Positions 51,486 through 60,474 of a DNA stretch of 64,000 bases are shown here, in pieces; position 1 is the first letter of the stretch; each line of letters starts with the position of its first letter. A program made the position numbers and the translations under genes. Under the pieces are notes generated by a model. The model worked only from the letters and a program-made list of their open reading frames with translations, was not told the DNA's origin and ran no database searches. Source of the DNA: Mesorhizobium sp. B1-1-8. Lineage in GTDB: Bacteria > Pseudomonadota > Alphaproteobacteria > Rhizobiales > Rhizobiaceae. Location: contig NZ_CP083956.1 of NCBI RefSeq assembly GCF_006442795.2, positions 868,001 to 932,000 on the forward strand, in the 5' to 3' direction.

Positions 51486-52424
51486 TCACGCCCGCGGATG
51501 CGCCTGCTCGTAGATTTCGAGCAGCCTTGCCGTGTCGACGCCGGTATAGATCTGGGTGGTCGACAGGCTGGCGTGGCCGAGCAGTTCCTGGATGGTGCGC
51601 AGGTCGCCGCCGCGGCCAAGCAGGTGCGTGGCGAAGGAATGGCGCAAGGCGTGCGGCGTCGCCGTCTGAGGCAGATTGAGCGCCGAGCGCAGCCTCGCCA
51701 TCTCGCGCTGGACGATGGCCGGGTTGAGCGGGCCGCCGCGGGCGCCGCGAAACAAGAGACCCTTCGGATCGATATGGTAAGGGCAGAGCCGGCGGTATTC
51801 GGCAACTGCCCGCAGCGCCACCGGCAGCACCGGCACCAGCCGCGTCTTGCCGCCCTTGCCGGTGACGCGCAGCACCGTGTCGGCCTCGGAGGCGAGGTCG
51901 GCGCCGGCCAGGCCGAGCGCTTCCGAGATGCGCAGGCCGGAGCCGTAGAGGAGGGTGAGCACGGCAGCGTTGCGGGCGGCAATCCACGGCTCTTCCGCCA
52001 ATTGGCCTTCCACCGCTACGACCTGTTTTGCGTCGCTCGCCGTCAACGGTTTCGGCAATGACTTCGGCTGGCGCGGGGCGCGCAGCGCCGCGGCACCCGC
52101 GGCATTGACGAGGCCCCGCCGTTCGAGAAAGCGCAGCAGCGAGCGGATGCCGGCAAGGCCGCGGCCGAGCGTGCGGGCGCCGGCGCCGCCGGCCCGGCGC
52201 GTGGCAAGAAAGCCGCGCAGATCGGCCGGCCGCAGGTCGGCGATGTCCGAGATACCGGGCGGACCACCGCAATGGCCGGTCAGGAAGTTGAGGAACTGGC
52301 GGGTGTCGCGCTCATAGGCCTCGACCGTTTCGGGCGACAGCCGGCGCTCGCGCGCCAGCATCTTCAGCCAGGTTTCGCGCGCTGCCTGGAGGTCTGGCTT
52401 TGCCGGGATGAGGAATTCCTGCAT
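51486..52424 (-). CDS. xerC: Tyrosine recombinase XerC
   Basis: This 312-residue site-specific recombinase resolves chromosome dimers at dif with XerD. The N-terminal SAM-like DNA-binding domain covers about residues 10-110 (LSPETVEAYERDTRQFLNFL). Catalytic residues are Arg in YGSGLRISEALGL, Lys in TGKGGKTRLVPV, His-x-x-Arg in TPHALRHSFATHLL, His in LLGHASLSTTQIY and the nucleophile Tyr in TQIYTGVD. A GTG at 52442 could add 6 residues. Confidence 0.93.
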   Translation of the reverse strand: MQEFLIPAKPDLQAARETWLKMLARERRLSPETVEAYERDTRQFLNFLTGHCGGPPGISDIADLRPADLRGFLATRRAGGAGARTLGRGLAGIRSLLRFLERRGLVNAAGAAALRAPRQPKSLPKPLTASDAKQVVAVEGQLAEEPWIAARNAAVLTLLYGSGLRISEALGLAGADLASEADTVLRVTGKGGKTRLVPVLPVALRAVAEYRRLCPYHIDPKGLLFRGARGGPLNPAIVQREMARLRSALNLPQTATPHALRHSFATHLLGRGGDLRTIQELLGHASLSTTQIYTGVDTARLLEIYEQAHPRA

Positions 52425-52523
52425 GGCGCCATTTTCCGGCACTGAGGTTAGGAAGCGGTGAAGAGGCGATCATTGAAATGGCGGGCCCAGGGCGTTAGAG
52501 CAGGGCAAAGGGAAGCTCCGCCG

Positions 52524-53120
52524 ATGTCCAAGCCCCAGAACCCCGTCCAGATGGCCGTGATCGGCGCCGCCCATGGAATCAAGGGCGAATTGCGGGTGAA
52601 GACCTTCACCGGCGATCCGCTGGCGCTGGCCGATTATGGGCCGCTTTATGCTAGGGACGGCCGCGCCTTCCAGATCATCGACATCAGGCCGGCCGGCACG
52701 GTGGTGGTGGTGCGCTTCAAGGGCATCAGTGACCGCAACGCCGCCGAGGCGCTCGCCGGAACCGAGCTCTATGTCGATCGTTCGATGCTGCCGGACGATG
52801 GCGAGGAGGACGAGTTCTACCATGCCGACCTCATCGGCCTCGAGGTCCGCGATGAGACCGGCGTCATCGGCAGGATCGTCGCGGTGCACAATTTCGGCGG
52901 CGGCGACATCCTCGATGTGACGCTTGGCGAGCGCAAGGGCGTGCTGATCCCGTTCACGCAGGCCGCTGTTCCGCATGTGTCGATCGCGGACGGTTTTGTC
53001 CGGGTCGATCCGCCGGCGGCGGGGCTGGTCGACGACGAGGAGAGCGAAGCGCCCGGCCGTTCCGGCTTCGACCCGAAGGGCCGGCCGCGCGGCCCGAAGG
53101 ACGCCGGGGGCAACCGGTGA
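52524..53120 (+). CDS. rimM: Ribosome maturation factor RimM
   Basis: This 198-residue 30S assembly factor has an N-terminal RimM domain ([24 protein letters not shown]) and a C-terminal PRC barrel ([51 protein letters not shown]). The C-terminal tail of about 30 residues is basic and Pro-rich. Its stop overlaps the trmD GTG start, the usual rimM-trmD coupling. Confidence 0.95.
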   Translation: MSKPQNPVQMAVIGAAHGIKGELRVKTFTGDPLALADYGPLYARDGRAFQIIDIRPAGTVVVVRFKGISDRNAAEALAGTELYVDRSMLPDDGEEDEFYHADLIGLEVRDETGVIGRIVAVHNFGGGDILDVTLGERKGVLIPFTQAAVPHVSIADGFVRVDPPAAGLVDDEESEAPGRSGFDPKGRPRGPKDAGGNR

Positions 53121-53806
53121 GCTTTGCGGCTGCAGTGCTGACGCTCTATCCGGAGATGTTTCCGGGCGCGCTCGGCCTGTCGCTCGCCGGCCGCGCGCTG
53201 GAGGCCGGCACCTGGTCGCTCGAGGCGATCCAGATCCGCGACTTCGCCACCGACAGGCACCGCACCGTCGACGACACGCCGGCCGGCGGCGGCGCCGGCA
53301 TGGTGATGCGCGCCGACGTGCTGGCCAGGGCGATCGATCACGCTTCGCCGGAGGGCGATCCGCGGCCGCGGCTGCTGATGAGCCCGCGCGGCAAACCGCT
53401 GACCCAGGCGCGCGTGCGCGACCTCGCCGCCGGACCTGGCGTGGTCATCCTTTGCGGCCGTTTCGAAGGCGTCGACCAGCGGCTGATCGAGGCGCGGTCA
53501 CTGGAGGAAGTCTCCATCGGCGATTTCATCCTGTCGGGCGGCGAACCGGCCGCGCTTGTGTTGCTCGACGCAGTGGTGCGGCTGTTGCCGGGCGTCATGG
53601 GCAACGCGGTGTCGGGCGAGGAAGAGAGTTTCGAGAACGGCCTGCTGGAGCATCCGCACTACACGCGGCCGCAGGAATTCGAAGGCAGGCCCATTCCCGA
53701 GGTGCTGACTTCCGGCAACCATAAGAAGATCGCCGCCTGGCGGCGCGCCGAGGCCGAGAAGCTGACAAGAGAGCGGCGGCCTGACCTGATTTCTGATCGA
53801 CCATGA
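53117..53806 (+). CDS. trmD: tRNA (guanine-37-N1)-methyltransferase
   Basis: This 229-residue SPOUT enzyme methylates G37 of tRNAs. Motifs are [21 protein letters not shown], the [25 protein letters not shown] block, [15 protein letters not shown], and [31 protein letters not shown] (the trefoil knot). Near the C-terminus [17 protein letters not shown] is typical. It starts with GTG overlapping rimM. The stop lies inside a short palindromic repeat. Confidence 0.96.
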   Translation: MSFAAAVLTLYPEMFPGALGLSLAGRALEAGTWSLEAIQIRDFATDRHRTVDDTPAGGGAGMVMRADVLARAIDHASPEGDPRPRLLMSPRGKPLTQARVRDLAAGPGVVILCGRFEGVDQRLIEARSLEEVSIGDFILSGGEPAALVLLDAVVRLLPGVMGNAVSGEEESFENGLLEHPHYTRPQEFEGRPIPEVLTSGNHKKIAAWRRAEAEKLTRERRPDLISDRP

Positions 53807-53845
53807 TCTTTTTTCGAAAACCGGTTCCCACTTTTCGGGATCATG
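53802..53845. repeat. Short palindromic repeat, family C
   Basis: CATGATC, TTTTTTCGAAAACCGGTTCCC, ACTTTTCGGGATCATG. It is an inverted repeat with ends GATCATGATC-like and a core found widely in Rhizobiales genomes. The trmD stop codon TGA (53804-53806) lies within its left end. A related but longer element is at 60475-60625. Confidence 0.65.
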
Positions 53846-53855
53846 GTTTGGCCAT

Positions 53856-54608
53856 TCACCCCTTGGTGAAATAGTAAAACGCCAGAAACAGGCCGACGGC
53901 GACGACGAAGCCGCGCACCACGCCTTGCGGGACGCGCTTGGCGATCCAGACGCCGGCATAGCCGCCGAGCGCGCCGCCCGGGATCATGACGATCGCCTGC
54001 GGCCAGGCAACGACGCCGCCGGAGACGAAGACCAGGATGGCAATGGCCGCGATGACCACTGCCAGCATGTTCTTCAGCGCGTTCAGCCGGTGGTAGTCGC
54101 CGGCCTGCGTCAAGCCGAGGGTGGCCAGCATCATCACGCCCATGCCGGCGCCGAAGAAGCCGCCGTAAATGGAAGTCACGAACTGCGCCAGCGATCCCGC
54201 AAGGGAACCCACGGAGGCCTGATGCTCGGGGCCGGGCGTCGGCTTCAGCCATGGTCCGGCGGCGAAGAGTGCGGTGGCGGCGATGAGCAACCACGGCACC
54301 AGTGCACGAAAGGACGGATTGTCGAGCGCCAGCAGGATGAGCGAGCCCGCAAGCGCGCCGCAGGCCGATATCAGGCTGAGCAGCAGCGCCTGGCGCCAGA
54401 AATGCCTGATGTCGTCGCGATAGGCGAGCGTCGAGGTGATGTAGCCCGGGAACTGCGTCACCGAGGAGGTGGCGTTGGCGACGATCGGCGGCAGGCCGAC
54501 CAGGGTCATGGCGCCGAATGTAACGAAAGTGCCGCCGCCGGCGACGGCATTGACCGCGCCTGAGATAAAACCGGCGAGAAAGAGCAGCGCGGCATCGAAG
54601 ATCATCAT
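53856..54608 (-). CDS. TauE/SafE-family sulfite exporter-like permease
   Basis: This 250-residue inner-membrane protein has about eight membrane segments. The family opening is LLFLAGFISGAVNAVAGGGTFVTFGAMTLVGLPPIVANATSSVTQFPGY, and GFFGAGMGVMMLATLGL begins the second half. MIPGGALGGYAGVWIAKRVPQ is the typical end motif. Members export sulfite, sulfoacetate or related organic anions. It lies opposite to and between trmD and rplS. Confidence 0.9.
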   Translation of the reverse strand: MMIFDAALLFLAGFISGAVNAVAGGGTFVTFGAMTLVGLPPIVANATSSVTQFPGYITSTLAYRDDIRHFWRQALLLSLISACGALAGSLILLALDNPSFRALVPWLLIAATALFAAGPWLKPTPGPEHQASVGSLAGSLAQFVTSIYGGFFGAGMGVMMLATLGLTQAGDYHRLNALKNMLAVVIAAIAILVFVSGGVVAWPQAIVMIPGGALGGYAGVWIAKRVPQGVVRGFVVAVGLFLAFYYFTKG

Positions 54609-54932
54609 TGGGGGAACGCCAAAGAAATGCTTTTTTCCGGCTTAGGAAGCCTGAGAAGCGCGCGCAACCCGGCACGACGGGATTATGATGGTGCCATCGA
54701 GCGCAAAAAATTAGACGTCAAAGGCGTGACAAAGCGTCGAAATAGCTGTATGTGCCCGCCCGAACCGGAAGAACATTCTGCCAAGCGCGATCTTCTGGCC
54801 CGTCAACAATGACGGTGTAGTCGCCCCTGTCCGATGTCTTTCGACAAAGGACATAGCCGAGCGGTCAATGGAACTGCAAGGCGAGTGCCGGACGCTCTGA
54901 CTGTCGGAAGAACAAGAAGTGGATTTTTTGAG
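54609..54932 (+). other. Upstream region of rplS without a gene
   Basis: These 324 bases separate the divergent TauE and rplS starts. TGACAAAGCGTCGAAATAGC at 54728-54747 may hold a promoter. The palindrome-like CGACAAAGGACATAGCC at 54842 and the site AACAAGAAGTGGATTTTTTGAG directly ahead of rplS give no strong Shine-Dalgarno. I could not identify a known L19 leader. Confidence 0.4.
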
Positions 54933-55472
54933 ATGGATCTCATCCGTCAGCTCGAGGCCGAACAGGCCGCCAAGATCGAAGCCAAGCGCAAGCTGCCCGA
55001 ATTCCAGCCCGGCGACACCGTGCGCGTCCAGGTGCGCGTCACCGAAGGCACCCGCACCCGCGTCCAGGCCTATGAAGGTGTCGTCATCGCCCGCTCCGGC
55101 TCCGGCTTCCAGGAGAATTTCACCGTCCGCAAGATTTCCTACGGCGAAGGCGTCGAGCGCGTGTTCCCGGTCTATTCGCCGATGGTCGAGGGCGTCGAGA
55201 TCGTGCGCCGCGGCAAGGTGCGCCGCGCCAAGCTCTATTATCTGCGCGACCGTCGCGGCAAGTCGGCCCGTATTTCGGAAAACACCGGCGTGCGCGCCCG
55301 CAAGCTGAACGACGAAGAGCGCGACGCGCTGAACGCCGAGCGCGCCCGTATCGAGGCCGAGAAGGTCGCCGCGGCTGAGGCGCTGGCCGTCGAGAAGGCC
55401 GCGCAGGACGCCGCCGAAAAGAAGGCCGCCGCCGAGGCAGCCAAGGCCGCTGAGGCGACCTCCGCCGAATAA
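54933..55472 (+). CDS. rplS: Ribosomal protein bL19
   Basis: This 179-residue protein lies at the 30S/50S interface. Residues 1-120 are the conserved core: [63 protein letters not shown] and [23 protein letters not shown]. The last about 55 residues are an Ala/Glu/Lys-rich helix-forming tail ([39 protein letters not shown]), seen in rhizobial L19 proteins. A terminator and then the group II intron follow. Confidence 0.96.
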   Translation: MDLIRQLEAEQAAKIEAKRKLPEFQPGDTVRVQVRVTEGTRTRVQAYEGVVIARSGSGFQENFTVRKISYGEGVERVFPVYSPMVEGVEIVRRGKVRRAKLYYLRDRRGKSARISENTGVRARKLNDEERDALNAERARIEAEKVAAAEALAVEKAAQDAAEKKAAAEAAKAAEATSAE

Positions 55473-55496
55473 GGCGTTTCGACAATTGTTCTTTGG

Positions 55497-55523
55497 AAAG
55501 GCGGCTTCGGCCGCCTTTTTCTT
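55497..55523 (+). terminator. Rho-independent terminator of rplS
   Basis: AAAGGCGGC, a TTCG loop, GCCGCCTTT and a T-rich tail. The intron begins directly after the tail, as is usual for IIC introns, which target such hairpins. Confidence 0.88.
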
Positions 55524-57405
55524 GTGTGCCGAGCATGATCGACAGCTCGGAGGTGTGAGTCCTCTACCCAGCCTGATGACGGCGAAGGGTTAGCGAAGCG
55601 CAAGGGCGTCGTCGTGAGGCGGGGTCTGAAGGAAGCGTGGAGCAAACCCGCGACCCGATGGACAAGAACCGGATATGAGGCCTACCCGGCCGGACGAGCG
55701 GGCACGTGACCGCGAAGTCCATGGTCATCAAGGACCGGGGTGGTAAATCCGGCGGGTGTGCGGGGAAGGCGGTCGATCTTACCTCGGGAGATCTGCGCCG
55801 TGTCCGGAATTCCGGACTGAGCCCGCCGTGAGGCGTGCCGATCGCGGCGCAGAAGTCAGCAGAGGGCATAGTAGCCGCCGGGCTTGCCCGGAGGCGAAGG
55901 CTCGAACGGTTGGAAGGACGAGTAGGACGGAGTTCTCGCATTGGCCATGCGGCGGAAAACCCAGCTTGAGCTGGCTTCTCCGAGATGGGAGCGGGTGAAG
56001 CCCGCGACCGCTCTGGGGCAGGGACCGAAGCCCGTGCGGCGAACGCCGCCTCCGAAAGCCCGGCGGCGATGGCCGGACCGTGCATGGAAGCGATTGTCGA
56101 GCGCGACAATCTGAGGAAGGCGCTGGCGCAGGTCCGGCGCAACAAGGGAGCGCCGGGGATCGACGGCATGAGTGTCGAGGCCTTGGCGCTGCATCTGAAA
56201 GACCACTGGCCCGAACTTCGTGCCCAATTGCTCGAAGGCTCCTACAAGCCGCAACCGGTGCGGCGCGTCGAAATCCCGAAGGCGTCCGGCGGCACCCGTC
56301 CGCTCGGCATCCCGACAGTGCTCGACCGCTTTATCCAGCAGGCGGTGATGCAGGAGCTGCAGGACGCATGGGATGACGGGTTCAGCGCGTCGAGCTACGG
56401 GTTCCGACCCGCACGCTCGGCACATCAGGCGGTTGCCGCGGCGCAAGCGTTCATCGCGTCGGGCCACCGCATCGTGGTGGACATCGACCTGGAGAAGTTC
56501 TTCGACCGGGTCAACCACGACATCCTGATGGGGCTGGTGGCCAAGCGGGTATCCGATCCGCGCCTCCTTCGTCTGATCCGGGGCTTTCTGACCTCGGGAG
56601 TGCTCGAAGGCGGGCTGGTCGGCCCAATCGATGAGGGAACGCCGCAAGGCGGCCCGCTCTCGCCGCTGCTGTCGAATCTGATGCTGGACGAACTCGACAA
56701 GGAACTGGAGCGACGCAAGCATTGCTTCGTGCGCTACGCCGACGACTGCAACATCTATGTGCGCAGTGTGCGGGCGGGTGAACGGGTGATGGCCAGCGTC
56801 GAACGCTTCCTCGACAGGCGTCTGAAGCTGAAGGTCAACACGCACAAGAGCGCGGTCGCCCCGTCGCACCGGCGCAAGTTCCTCGGCTTCAGCTTCACGG
56901 ACGAGAAGACGCCAAGGCGTCGGATCGCGCCTGAGGCGGTCGCCCGGTTCAAGGAGCGCGTGCGGGTGCTGACGATGCGGACGCGGGGCGCAAGCCTCGT
57001 GCTGATAGCCAAGGAGCTGTCGACCTATCTGAAAGGATGGCGCGGCTACTTCGGCTTTTGCGAAACCCCGTCGGTGCTGCGCGACCTCGACCGGTGGATC
57101 AGGCGAAGGCTGCGATCCATCGCATGGAAACAGTGGACGCGCGGGCGCACCCGCTTCGCGGAGCTGCGGCGCCGGGGTGTCGGGCGCGAGCTGGCGGCAC
57201 AAACCGCCGGCAGTGCGCACGGTCCCTGGCGCATCAGCAACAGTCCCGCGCTCGCCATTGCCCTGCCAAATGCTTTCCTCGCAAGCATCGGCCTCGCTTC
57301 CATCGAACCCGCCAAGACCGCATAACCAATCGAACCGCCCTGTACGGACCCGTACGCAGGGTGGTGTGGGAGGGGAGGAGCCGCGAGGCTTCCCCCTATC
57401 CCGAT
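55524..57405 (+). mobile_element. Group II intron (IIC type) with its reverse-transcriptase gene
   Basis: The 5' end is GTGTGCCGAGC at 55524, and the 3' end CTATCCCGAT ends at 57405. Domain V is at 57332-57365 (GAACCGCCC...GGGTGGT, 34 bases), and domain VI at 57366-57404 (TGGGAGGGG...CCCCCTATCCC). The 5' structured part includes the typical GAGGTGTGAGTCCTCTACCCAGCC and GATGACGGCGAAGGG. Insertion directly after a terminator hairpin and the class-C-like protein support IIC. It is full-length, about 1.88 kb, and apparently intact. Confidence 0.87.
55985..57325 (+). CDS. ltrA: Group II intron reverse transcriptase/maturase
   Basis: This 446-residue protein (Mets at 56069 and 56084 are alternative starts) has RT blocks NKGAPGIDGMSVEAL, RPLGIPTVLDRFIQQAV, SSYGFRPARSAHQAV, VVDIDLEKFFDRVNHD, GTPQGGPLSPLLSN and FVRYADDCNIYV, with catalytic YADD at 251-254. 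The maturase (X) domain is at LSTYLKGWRGYFGFCETPSVLRDLDRWIRRRLRSIAWKQW. No HNH endonuclease domain follows, fitting the class C proteins. It helps splicing and retrotransposition of its own intron. Codon use is less biased than in the neighbours. Confidence 0.93.
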   Translation: MGAGEARDRSGAGTEARAANAASESPAAMAGPCMEAIVERDNLRKALAQVRRNKGAPGIDGMSVEALALHLKDHWPELRAQLLEGSYKPQPVRRVEIPKASGGTRPLGIPTVLDRFIQQAVMQELQDAWDDGFSASSYGFRPARSAHQAVAAAQAFIASGHRIVVDIDLEKFFDRVNHDILMGLVAKRVSDPRLLRLIRGFLTSGVLEGGLVGPIDEGTPQGGPLSPLLSNLMLDELDKELERRKHCFVRYADDCNIYVRSVRAGERVMASVERFLDRRLKLKVNTHKSAVAPSHRRKFLGFSFTDEKTPRRRIAPEAVARFKERVRVLTMRTRGASLVLIAKELSTYLKGWRGYFGFCETPSVLRDLDRWIRRRLRSIAWKQWTRGRTRFAELRRRGVGRELAAQTAGSAHGPWRISNSPALAIALPNAFLASIGLASIEPAKTA

Positions 57406-57468
57406 TTCACCGATCCGTGATGGCGTATCGCGAGAAAATCGCTCCGGCGTCGTTGACGACGAATTATC

Positions 57469-57493
57469 TTGTACACTAAGTAATCGTATGCAA
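57469..57493 (+). promoter_or_regulatory. Likely OhrR operator ahead of ohr
   Basis: TTGTACAC (57469-57476), 9 bases, GTATGCAA (57486-57493) is an imperfect inverted repeat in the short AT-rich stretch ahead of ohr. OhrR boxes are AT-rich palindromes near the ohr -10 region. The regulator gene lies directly downstream of ohr. Confidence 0.45.
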
Positions 57494-57511
57494 AATAACA
57501 GGAGACCGGAA

Positions 57512-57931
57512 ATGCCAGCAATCTACACCACCCAGGCCCACGTCACCGGCGGCCGCGCCGGTCATGCCGAGACCAGCGACGGTTTGCTCAAGGTCGACCT
57601 GGCTCTGCCGAAGGAGATGGGCGGGCAAGGCGGCGGCACCAATCCGGAACAGCTTTTCGCGGCCGGTTATGCCGCCTGCTTCGAAAGCGCCATGCGTTTT
57701 GTCGCACGCAAGCAGAAGCTGCCGCTCAAGGACGTGGCGATGACGGCCACGGTCAGCCTGCATGATAACGGCCAGGGCGGCTTCCGGCTCGGTGTCGCTC
57801 TTGCCGCAGACACGAAAGGCCTTGATCAGGCGGCAGCTGACGCGCTTGTATCCGAAGCGCATCAGATTTGCCCCTATTCCAACGCCATCAGGGGCAATGT
57901 CGAGGTGGCGCTTTCGGCAAAGGCGGCATGA
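57512..57931 (+). CDS. ohr: Organic hydroperoxide resistance protein Ohr
   Basis: This 139-residue thiol peroxidase reduces organic hydroperoxides. The two catalytic Cys are in GYAACFESAMRF (about residue 60) and HQICPYSNAIRGN (about residue 125). Family motifs TQAHVTGGRAGHAETSDG and GGGTNPEQLFAAGYAACF are intact. GGAGACCGG precedes the ATG. Its TGA overlaps the ATG of ohrR. Confidence 0.95.
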   Translation: MPAIYTTQAHVTGGRAGHAETSDGLLKVDLALPKEMGGQGGGTNPEQLFAAGYAACFESAMRFVARKQKLPLKDVAMTATVSLHDNGQGGFRLGVALAADTKGLDQAAADALVSEAHQICPYSNAIRGNVEVALSAKAA

Positions 57932-58428
57932 GGACGAAAGCCACGACGAGCAGCAAGAATGTCCCGGCGCAAGCCGCCGGGACGATCCCCGTTCCGCGCC
58001 TCGACCAGCAGCTCTGCTTCGCGCTTTATTCGGCAAGCGGGCTGATGACGAAGCTCTACCGGCCGCTGCTCGAGCCGCTCGGCCTCACCTATCCGCAATA
58101 TCTGGCGATGCTGGCGCTGTGGCAGCATTCGCCGAGCACGGTCGGCGAGGTCGGCGCGGCGCTGGGCCTGGATTCGGCGACGCTGACGCCGCTGATCAAG
58201 CGGATGGAAGTGGGCGGCCTCGTCAGCCGCCGACGCGACAGCACCGACGAACGCCGGGTGCTGGTCGAGCCGACCGCCAAGGGCCAGGCGCTGCGGGCCA
58301 AGGTTCAGGATATGCAGGCGGCGCTCGCCTGCAGCATGCCGCTGGAAGCGGGCGAACTCAAAGCCCTGCACGGCACGTTGACCCGGCTGGTCGCGGGATT
58401 GCGCGAGGTTACAGCCGGCCAGGATTGA
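57928..58428 (+). CDS. ohrR: MarR-family regulator OhrR
   Basis: This 166-residue winged-helix repressor senses peroxides. The sensing Cys30 is in LDQQLCFALYSASGLMTKLYRPLLEPLGLTYPQYLAML. The helix-turn-helix is VGEVGAALGLDSATLTPLIKRMEVGGLVSRRRDSTDERRVLVEPT. A second Cys at about 135 (ALACSMPLEAGE) suggests a 2-Cys type that forms an inter-subunit disulfide. The first 20 residues are extra to the family. It overlaps ohr. Confidence 0.94.
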   Translation: MRTKATTSSKNVPAQAAGTIPVPRLDQQLCFALYSASGLMTKLYRPLLEPLGLTYPQYLAMLALWQHSPSTVGEVGAALGLDSATLTPLIKRMEVGGLVSRRRDSTDERRVLVEPTAKGQALRAKVQDMQAALACSMPLEAGELKALHGTLTRLVAGLREVTAGQD

Positions 58429-58599
58429 CGGCGGCAAGAACAATTGCCGGAAATCATCTTCCGGAAGCATGGAATCCGATTCGACGCGCAGCGGCGGCGG
58501 GGACCGGCTTGCAAGGCGCTTGCGGAAAGCTAAAGTCGGCGCCGGTATTGTTCGTGGCGCGCGAGCCTGGCGCGCCAGTTTACCTCCGGGGAGTTTGTC

Positions 58600-59397
58600 A
58601 TGACCAAGTCGAAACTGCTGCTGGCCGCCTTGCTGGCCTTAATTCTCGCGCCCGTCGCGGCGCTCGCCGACACCCTGCCCGACCTCGGCGGCCGCAAGGT
58701 TGTGGTGGTGACGGAAAATGCCTACCCGCCGCTGCAGTTCATCGACAAGAAGACCGGCAAGCAGATCGGCTGGGAATACGACGCCATGGACGAGATCGCC
58801 AAACGGCTGAATTTCAAGGTCGAGTACCAGAACACCTCCTGGGATGCGATGATTCAGGCGGTTTCCGACAACCAGTACAACATCGGCATGACCGGCATCA
58901 CCATCAAGGACGACCGCAAGCAGAAGGTCGACTTCTCCGACCCCTATATGCGCTCGGAGCAGTTCATGCTGGTGCGCGGCGACGAGAGCCGTTTCACCGA
59001 CGCCAAGACGTTCGGCGCCTTCAAGGACGGGCTGATCGGCGCGCAGGCCGGCACGACGCCCTTCTACACCGCCGTCTACAGCGTGCTCGACGGCAACGAG
59101 CAGAACCCGCGCATCAAGCTGTTTGAAACCTTCGGCGCGACCGTGCAGGCGCTGAAGGCGGGCGATGTCGATACGGTGCTCACCGACGGCACCGCCGGCA
59201 AAGGCTATGTCGACGCTTCCGAAGGCAAGCTGAAGCTGATCGGCGGCCCGCTCGGCACCGAGGATTTCGGTTTCATCTTCCCCAAGGGGTCGGACCTGGT
59301 GAAGCCGGTCAACGCCGCGATCGCTTCGCTGAAGGCCGACGGCACGCTCGATGCGCTGAACAAGAAGTGGTTCCTTGACTACAAGATGGGGCAGTGA
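58600..59397 (+). CDS. Amino-acid ABC transporter substrate-binding protein
   Basis: This 265-residue family-3 solute-binding protein has a signal peptide ([18 protein letters not shown]). The domain pattern is [84 protein letters not shown], then [10 protein letters not shown], and ends [12 protein letters not shown]. Ligand: polar amino acid or similar. A palindromic repeat separates it from the permease. Confidence 0.92.
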   Translation: MTKSKLLLAALLALILAPVAALADTLPDLGGRKVVVVTENAYPPLQFIDKKTGKQIGWEYDAMDEIAKRLNFKVEYQNTSWDAMIQAVSDNQYNIGMTGITIKDDRKQKVDFSDPYMRSEQFMLVRGDESRFTDAKTFGAFKDGLIGAQAGTTPFYTAVYSVLDGNEQNPRIKLFETFGATVQALKAGDVDTVLTDGTAGKGYVDASEGKLKLIGGPLGTEDFGFIFPKGSDLVKPVNAAIASLKADGTLDALNKKWFLDYKMGQ

Positions 59398-59451
59398 GCT
59401 CGTCTTGTTGCTGGCGGTGGGTTTGCAGGAAATCGCGCTGACATTGCGCCT

Positions 59452-59613
59452 GGGCCCCCCTCTCTGCCCTGCCGGGCATCTCCCCCTCAAGGGGGGAGAT
59501 TGGCAGCTCCACCGACGGTGCCCTCTGCTTAGCGTTGGTGATTGGCGAAAGCCGAAAAGAGTGCTGATCTCCCCCCTTGAGGGGGAGATGGCCGGCAGGC
59601 CAGAGAGGGGGGC
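59452..59613. repeat. Palindromic repeat, family A, between binding protein and permease
   Basis: The left arm 59452-59500 (GGCCCCCCTCTCTGCCCTGCCGGGCATCTCCCCCTCAAGG...) and right arm 59567-59613 are inverted copies around a 66-base centre, the same design as 25150-25306. It takes up most of the 258-base gap. Confidence 0.85.
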
Positions 59614-59655
59614 CCGGGCGCTATCCTCTCGGGACGTCCGAGCCACCGGTGTCGC

Positions 59656-60471
59656 ATGATGGCCGCACCCACCACCTCCACCAAATCCGAATTCCCCTGG
59701 TGGCTGGCGGCCGCCCTCATCCTCGCTTTGGCCGCCGCCCTCGCCATCGCCTCCAGCGACCTCTATGCCCAAGTCTTCGCCACCGTCGCCAAGGGTATTG
59801 GCATCACCGTCTTCGTCACCGTGGTCGCCTTTGCGCTGGCCTCGGCGATCGGGCTCGGCATTGCGCTGATGGGGCTGTCGGGTTCGCCGTGGCTGCGCCA
59901 GATCGCGCGCTTCTATGTCGAGATCATCCGCGGCGTGCCGATCCTGGTGCTGTTGTTCTGGATCGCCTTTGCCGGCGCGCCGGCCTTCGTCGCGGCATGG
60001 AACGCGCTGACGTCGCCGCTGCAGGGCGCCGGATTGCTGGGCGAGCTGCTGGTGCGCGATGTCTCACTGCTCTGGCGCGCCATCATGGCGCTGACCATCG
60101 GTTATTCGGCCTTCATCTCCGAGGTGTTCCGCGCCGGCATCCAGGCGGTCGAGCGCGGCCAGATCGAGGCAGCCAAGGCGCTTGGCCTCACACGCCTGCA
60201 ACGCTTCCGGCTGGTCGTCTTTCCGCAGGCGATCCGCACCATATTGCCGCCGCTCGGCAACGACTTCGTCGCCATGGTCAAGGATTCCTCGCTGGTCTCG
60301 GTGCTGGGCGTCGCCGATATCACCCAGATGGGCAAGGTCTACGCGGCCGGCTCGTTCCGCTTCTTCGAGACCTATTCGATCGTCGCCTATATCTATCTCA
60401 TCCTGACCGTCGGCCTGTCCTTGGCGTTGCGGGCGCTGGAACAGCGGCTGCGCCGCCAGCACCGGGACTAG
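59656..60471 (+). CDS. Amino-acid ABC transporter permease
   Basis: This 271-residue permease of the HisMQ type has five or more membrane segments. The first is at about 13-35. The core starts VAKGIGITVFVTVVAFALASAIGLGIALMGLS, with RFYVEIIRGVPILVLLFWIAF. The EAA loop is FRAGIQAVERGQIEAAKALGLTRLQRFRLVVFPQAIRTILPPLGNDFVAMVKDSSLVSVLG. It pairs with the binding protein upstream. No ATPase gene lies in this neighbourhood. Confidence 0.93.
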   Translation: MMAAPTTSTKSEFPWWLAAALILALAAALAIASSDLYAQVFATVAKGIGITVFVTVVAFALASAIGLGIALMGLSGSPWLRQIARFYVEIIRGVPILVLLFWIAFAGAPAFVAAWNALTSPLQGAGLLGELLVRDVSLLWRAIMALTIGYSAFISEVFRAGIQAVERGQIEAAKALGLTRLQRFRLVVFPQAIRTILPPLGNDFVAMVKDSSLVSVLGVADITQMGKVYAAGSFRFFETYSIVAYIYLILTVGLSLALRALEQRLRRQHRD

Positions 60472-60474
60472 ACC

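Noticed and set aside
55544..55984. Protein-coding frames in the 5' part of the intron
   Set aside because: This part is the structured intron RNA (domains I-III); the frames have no similarity to proteins.
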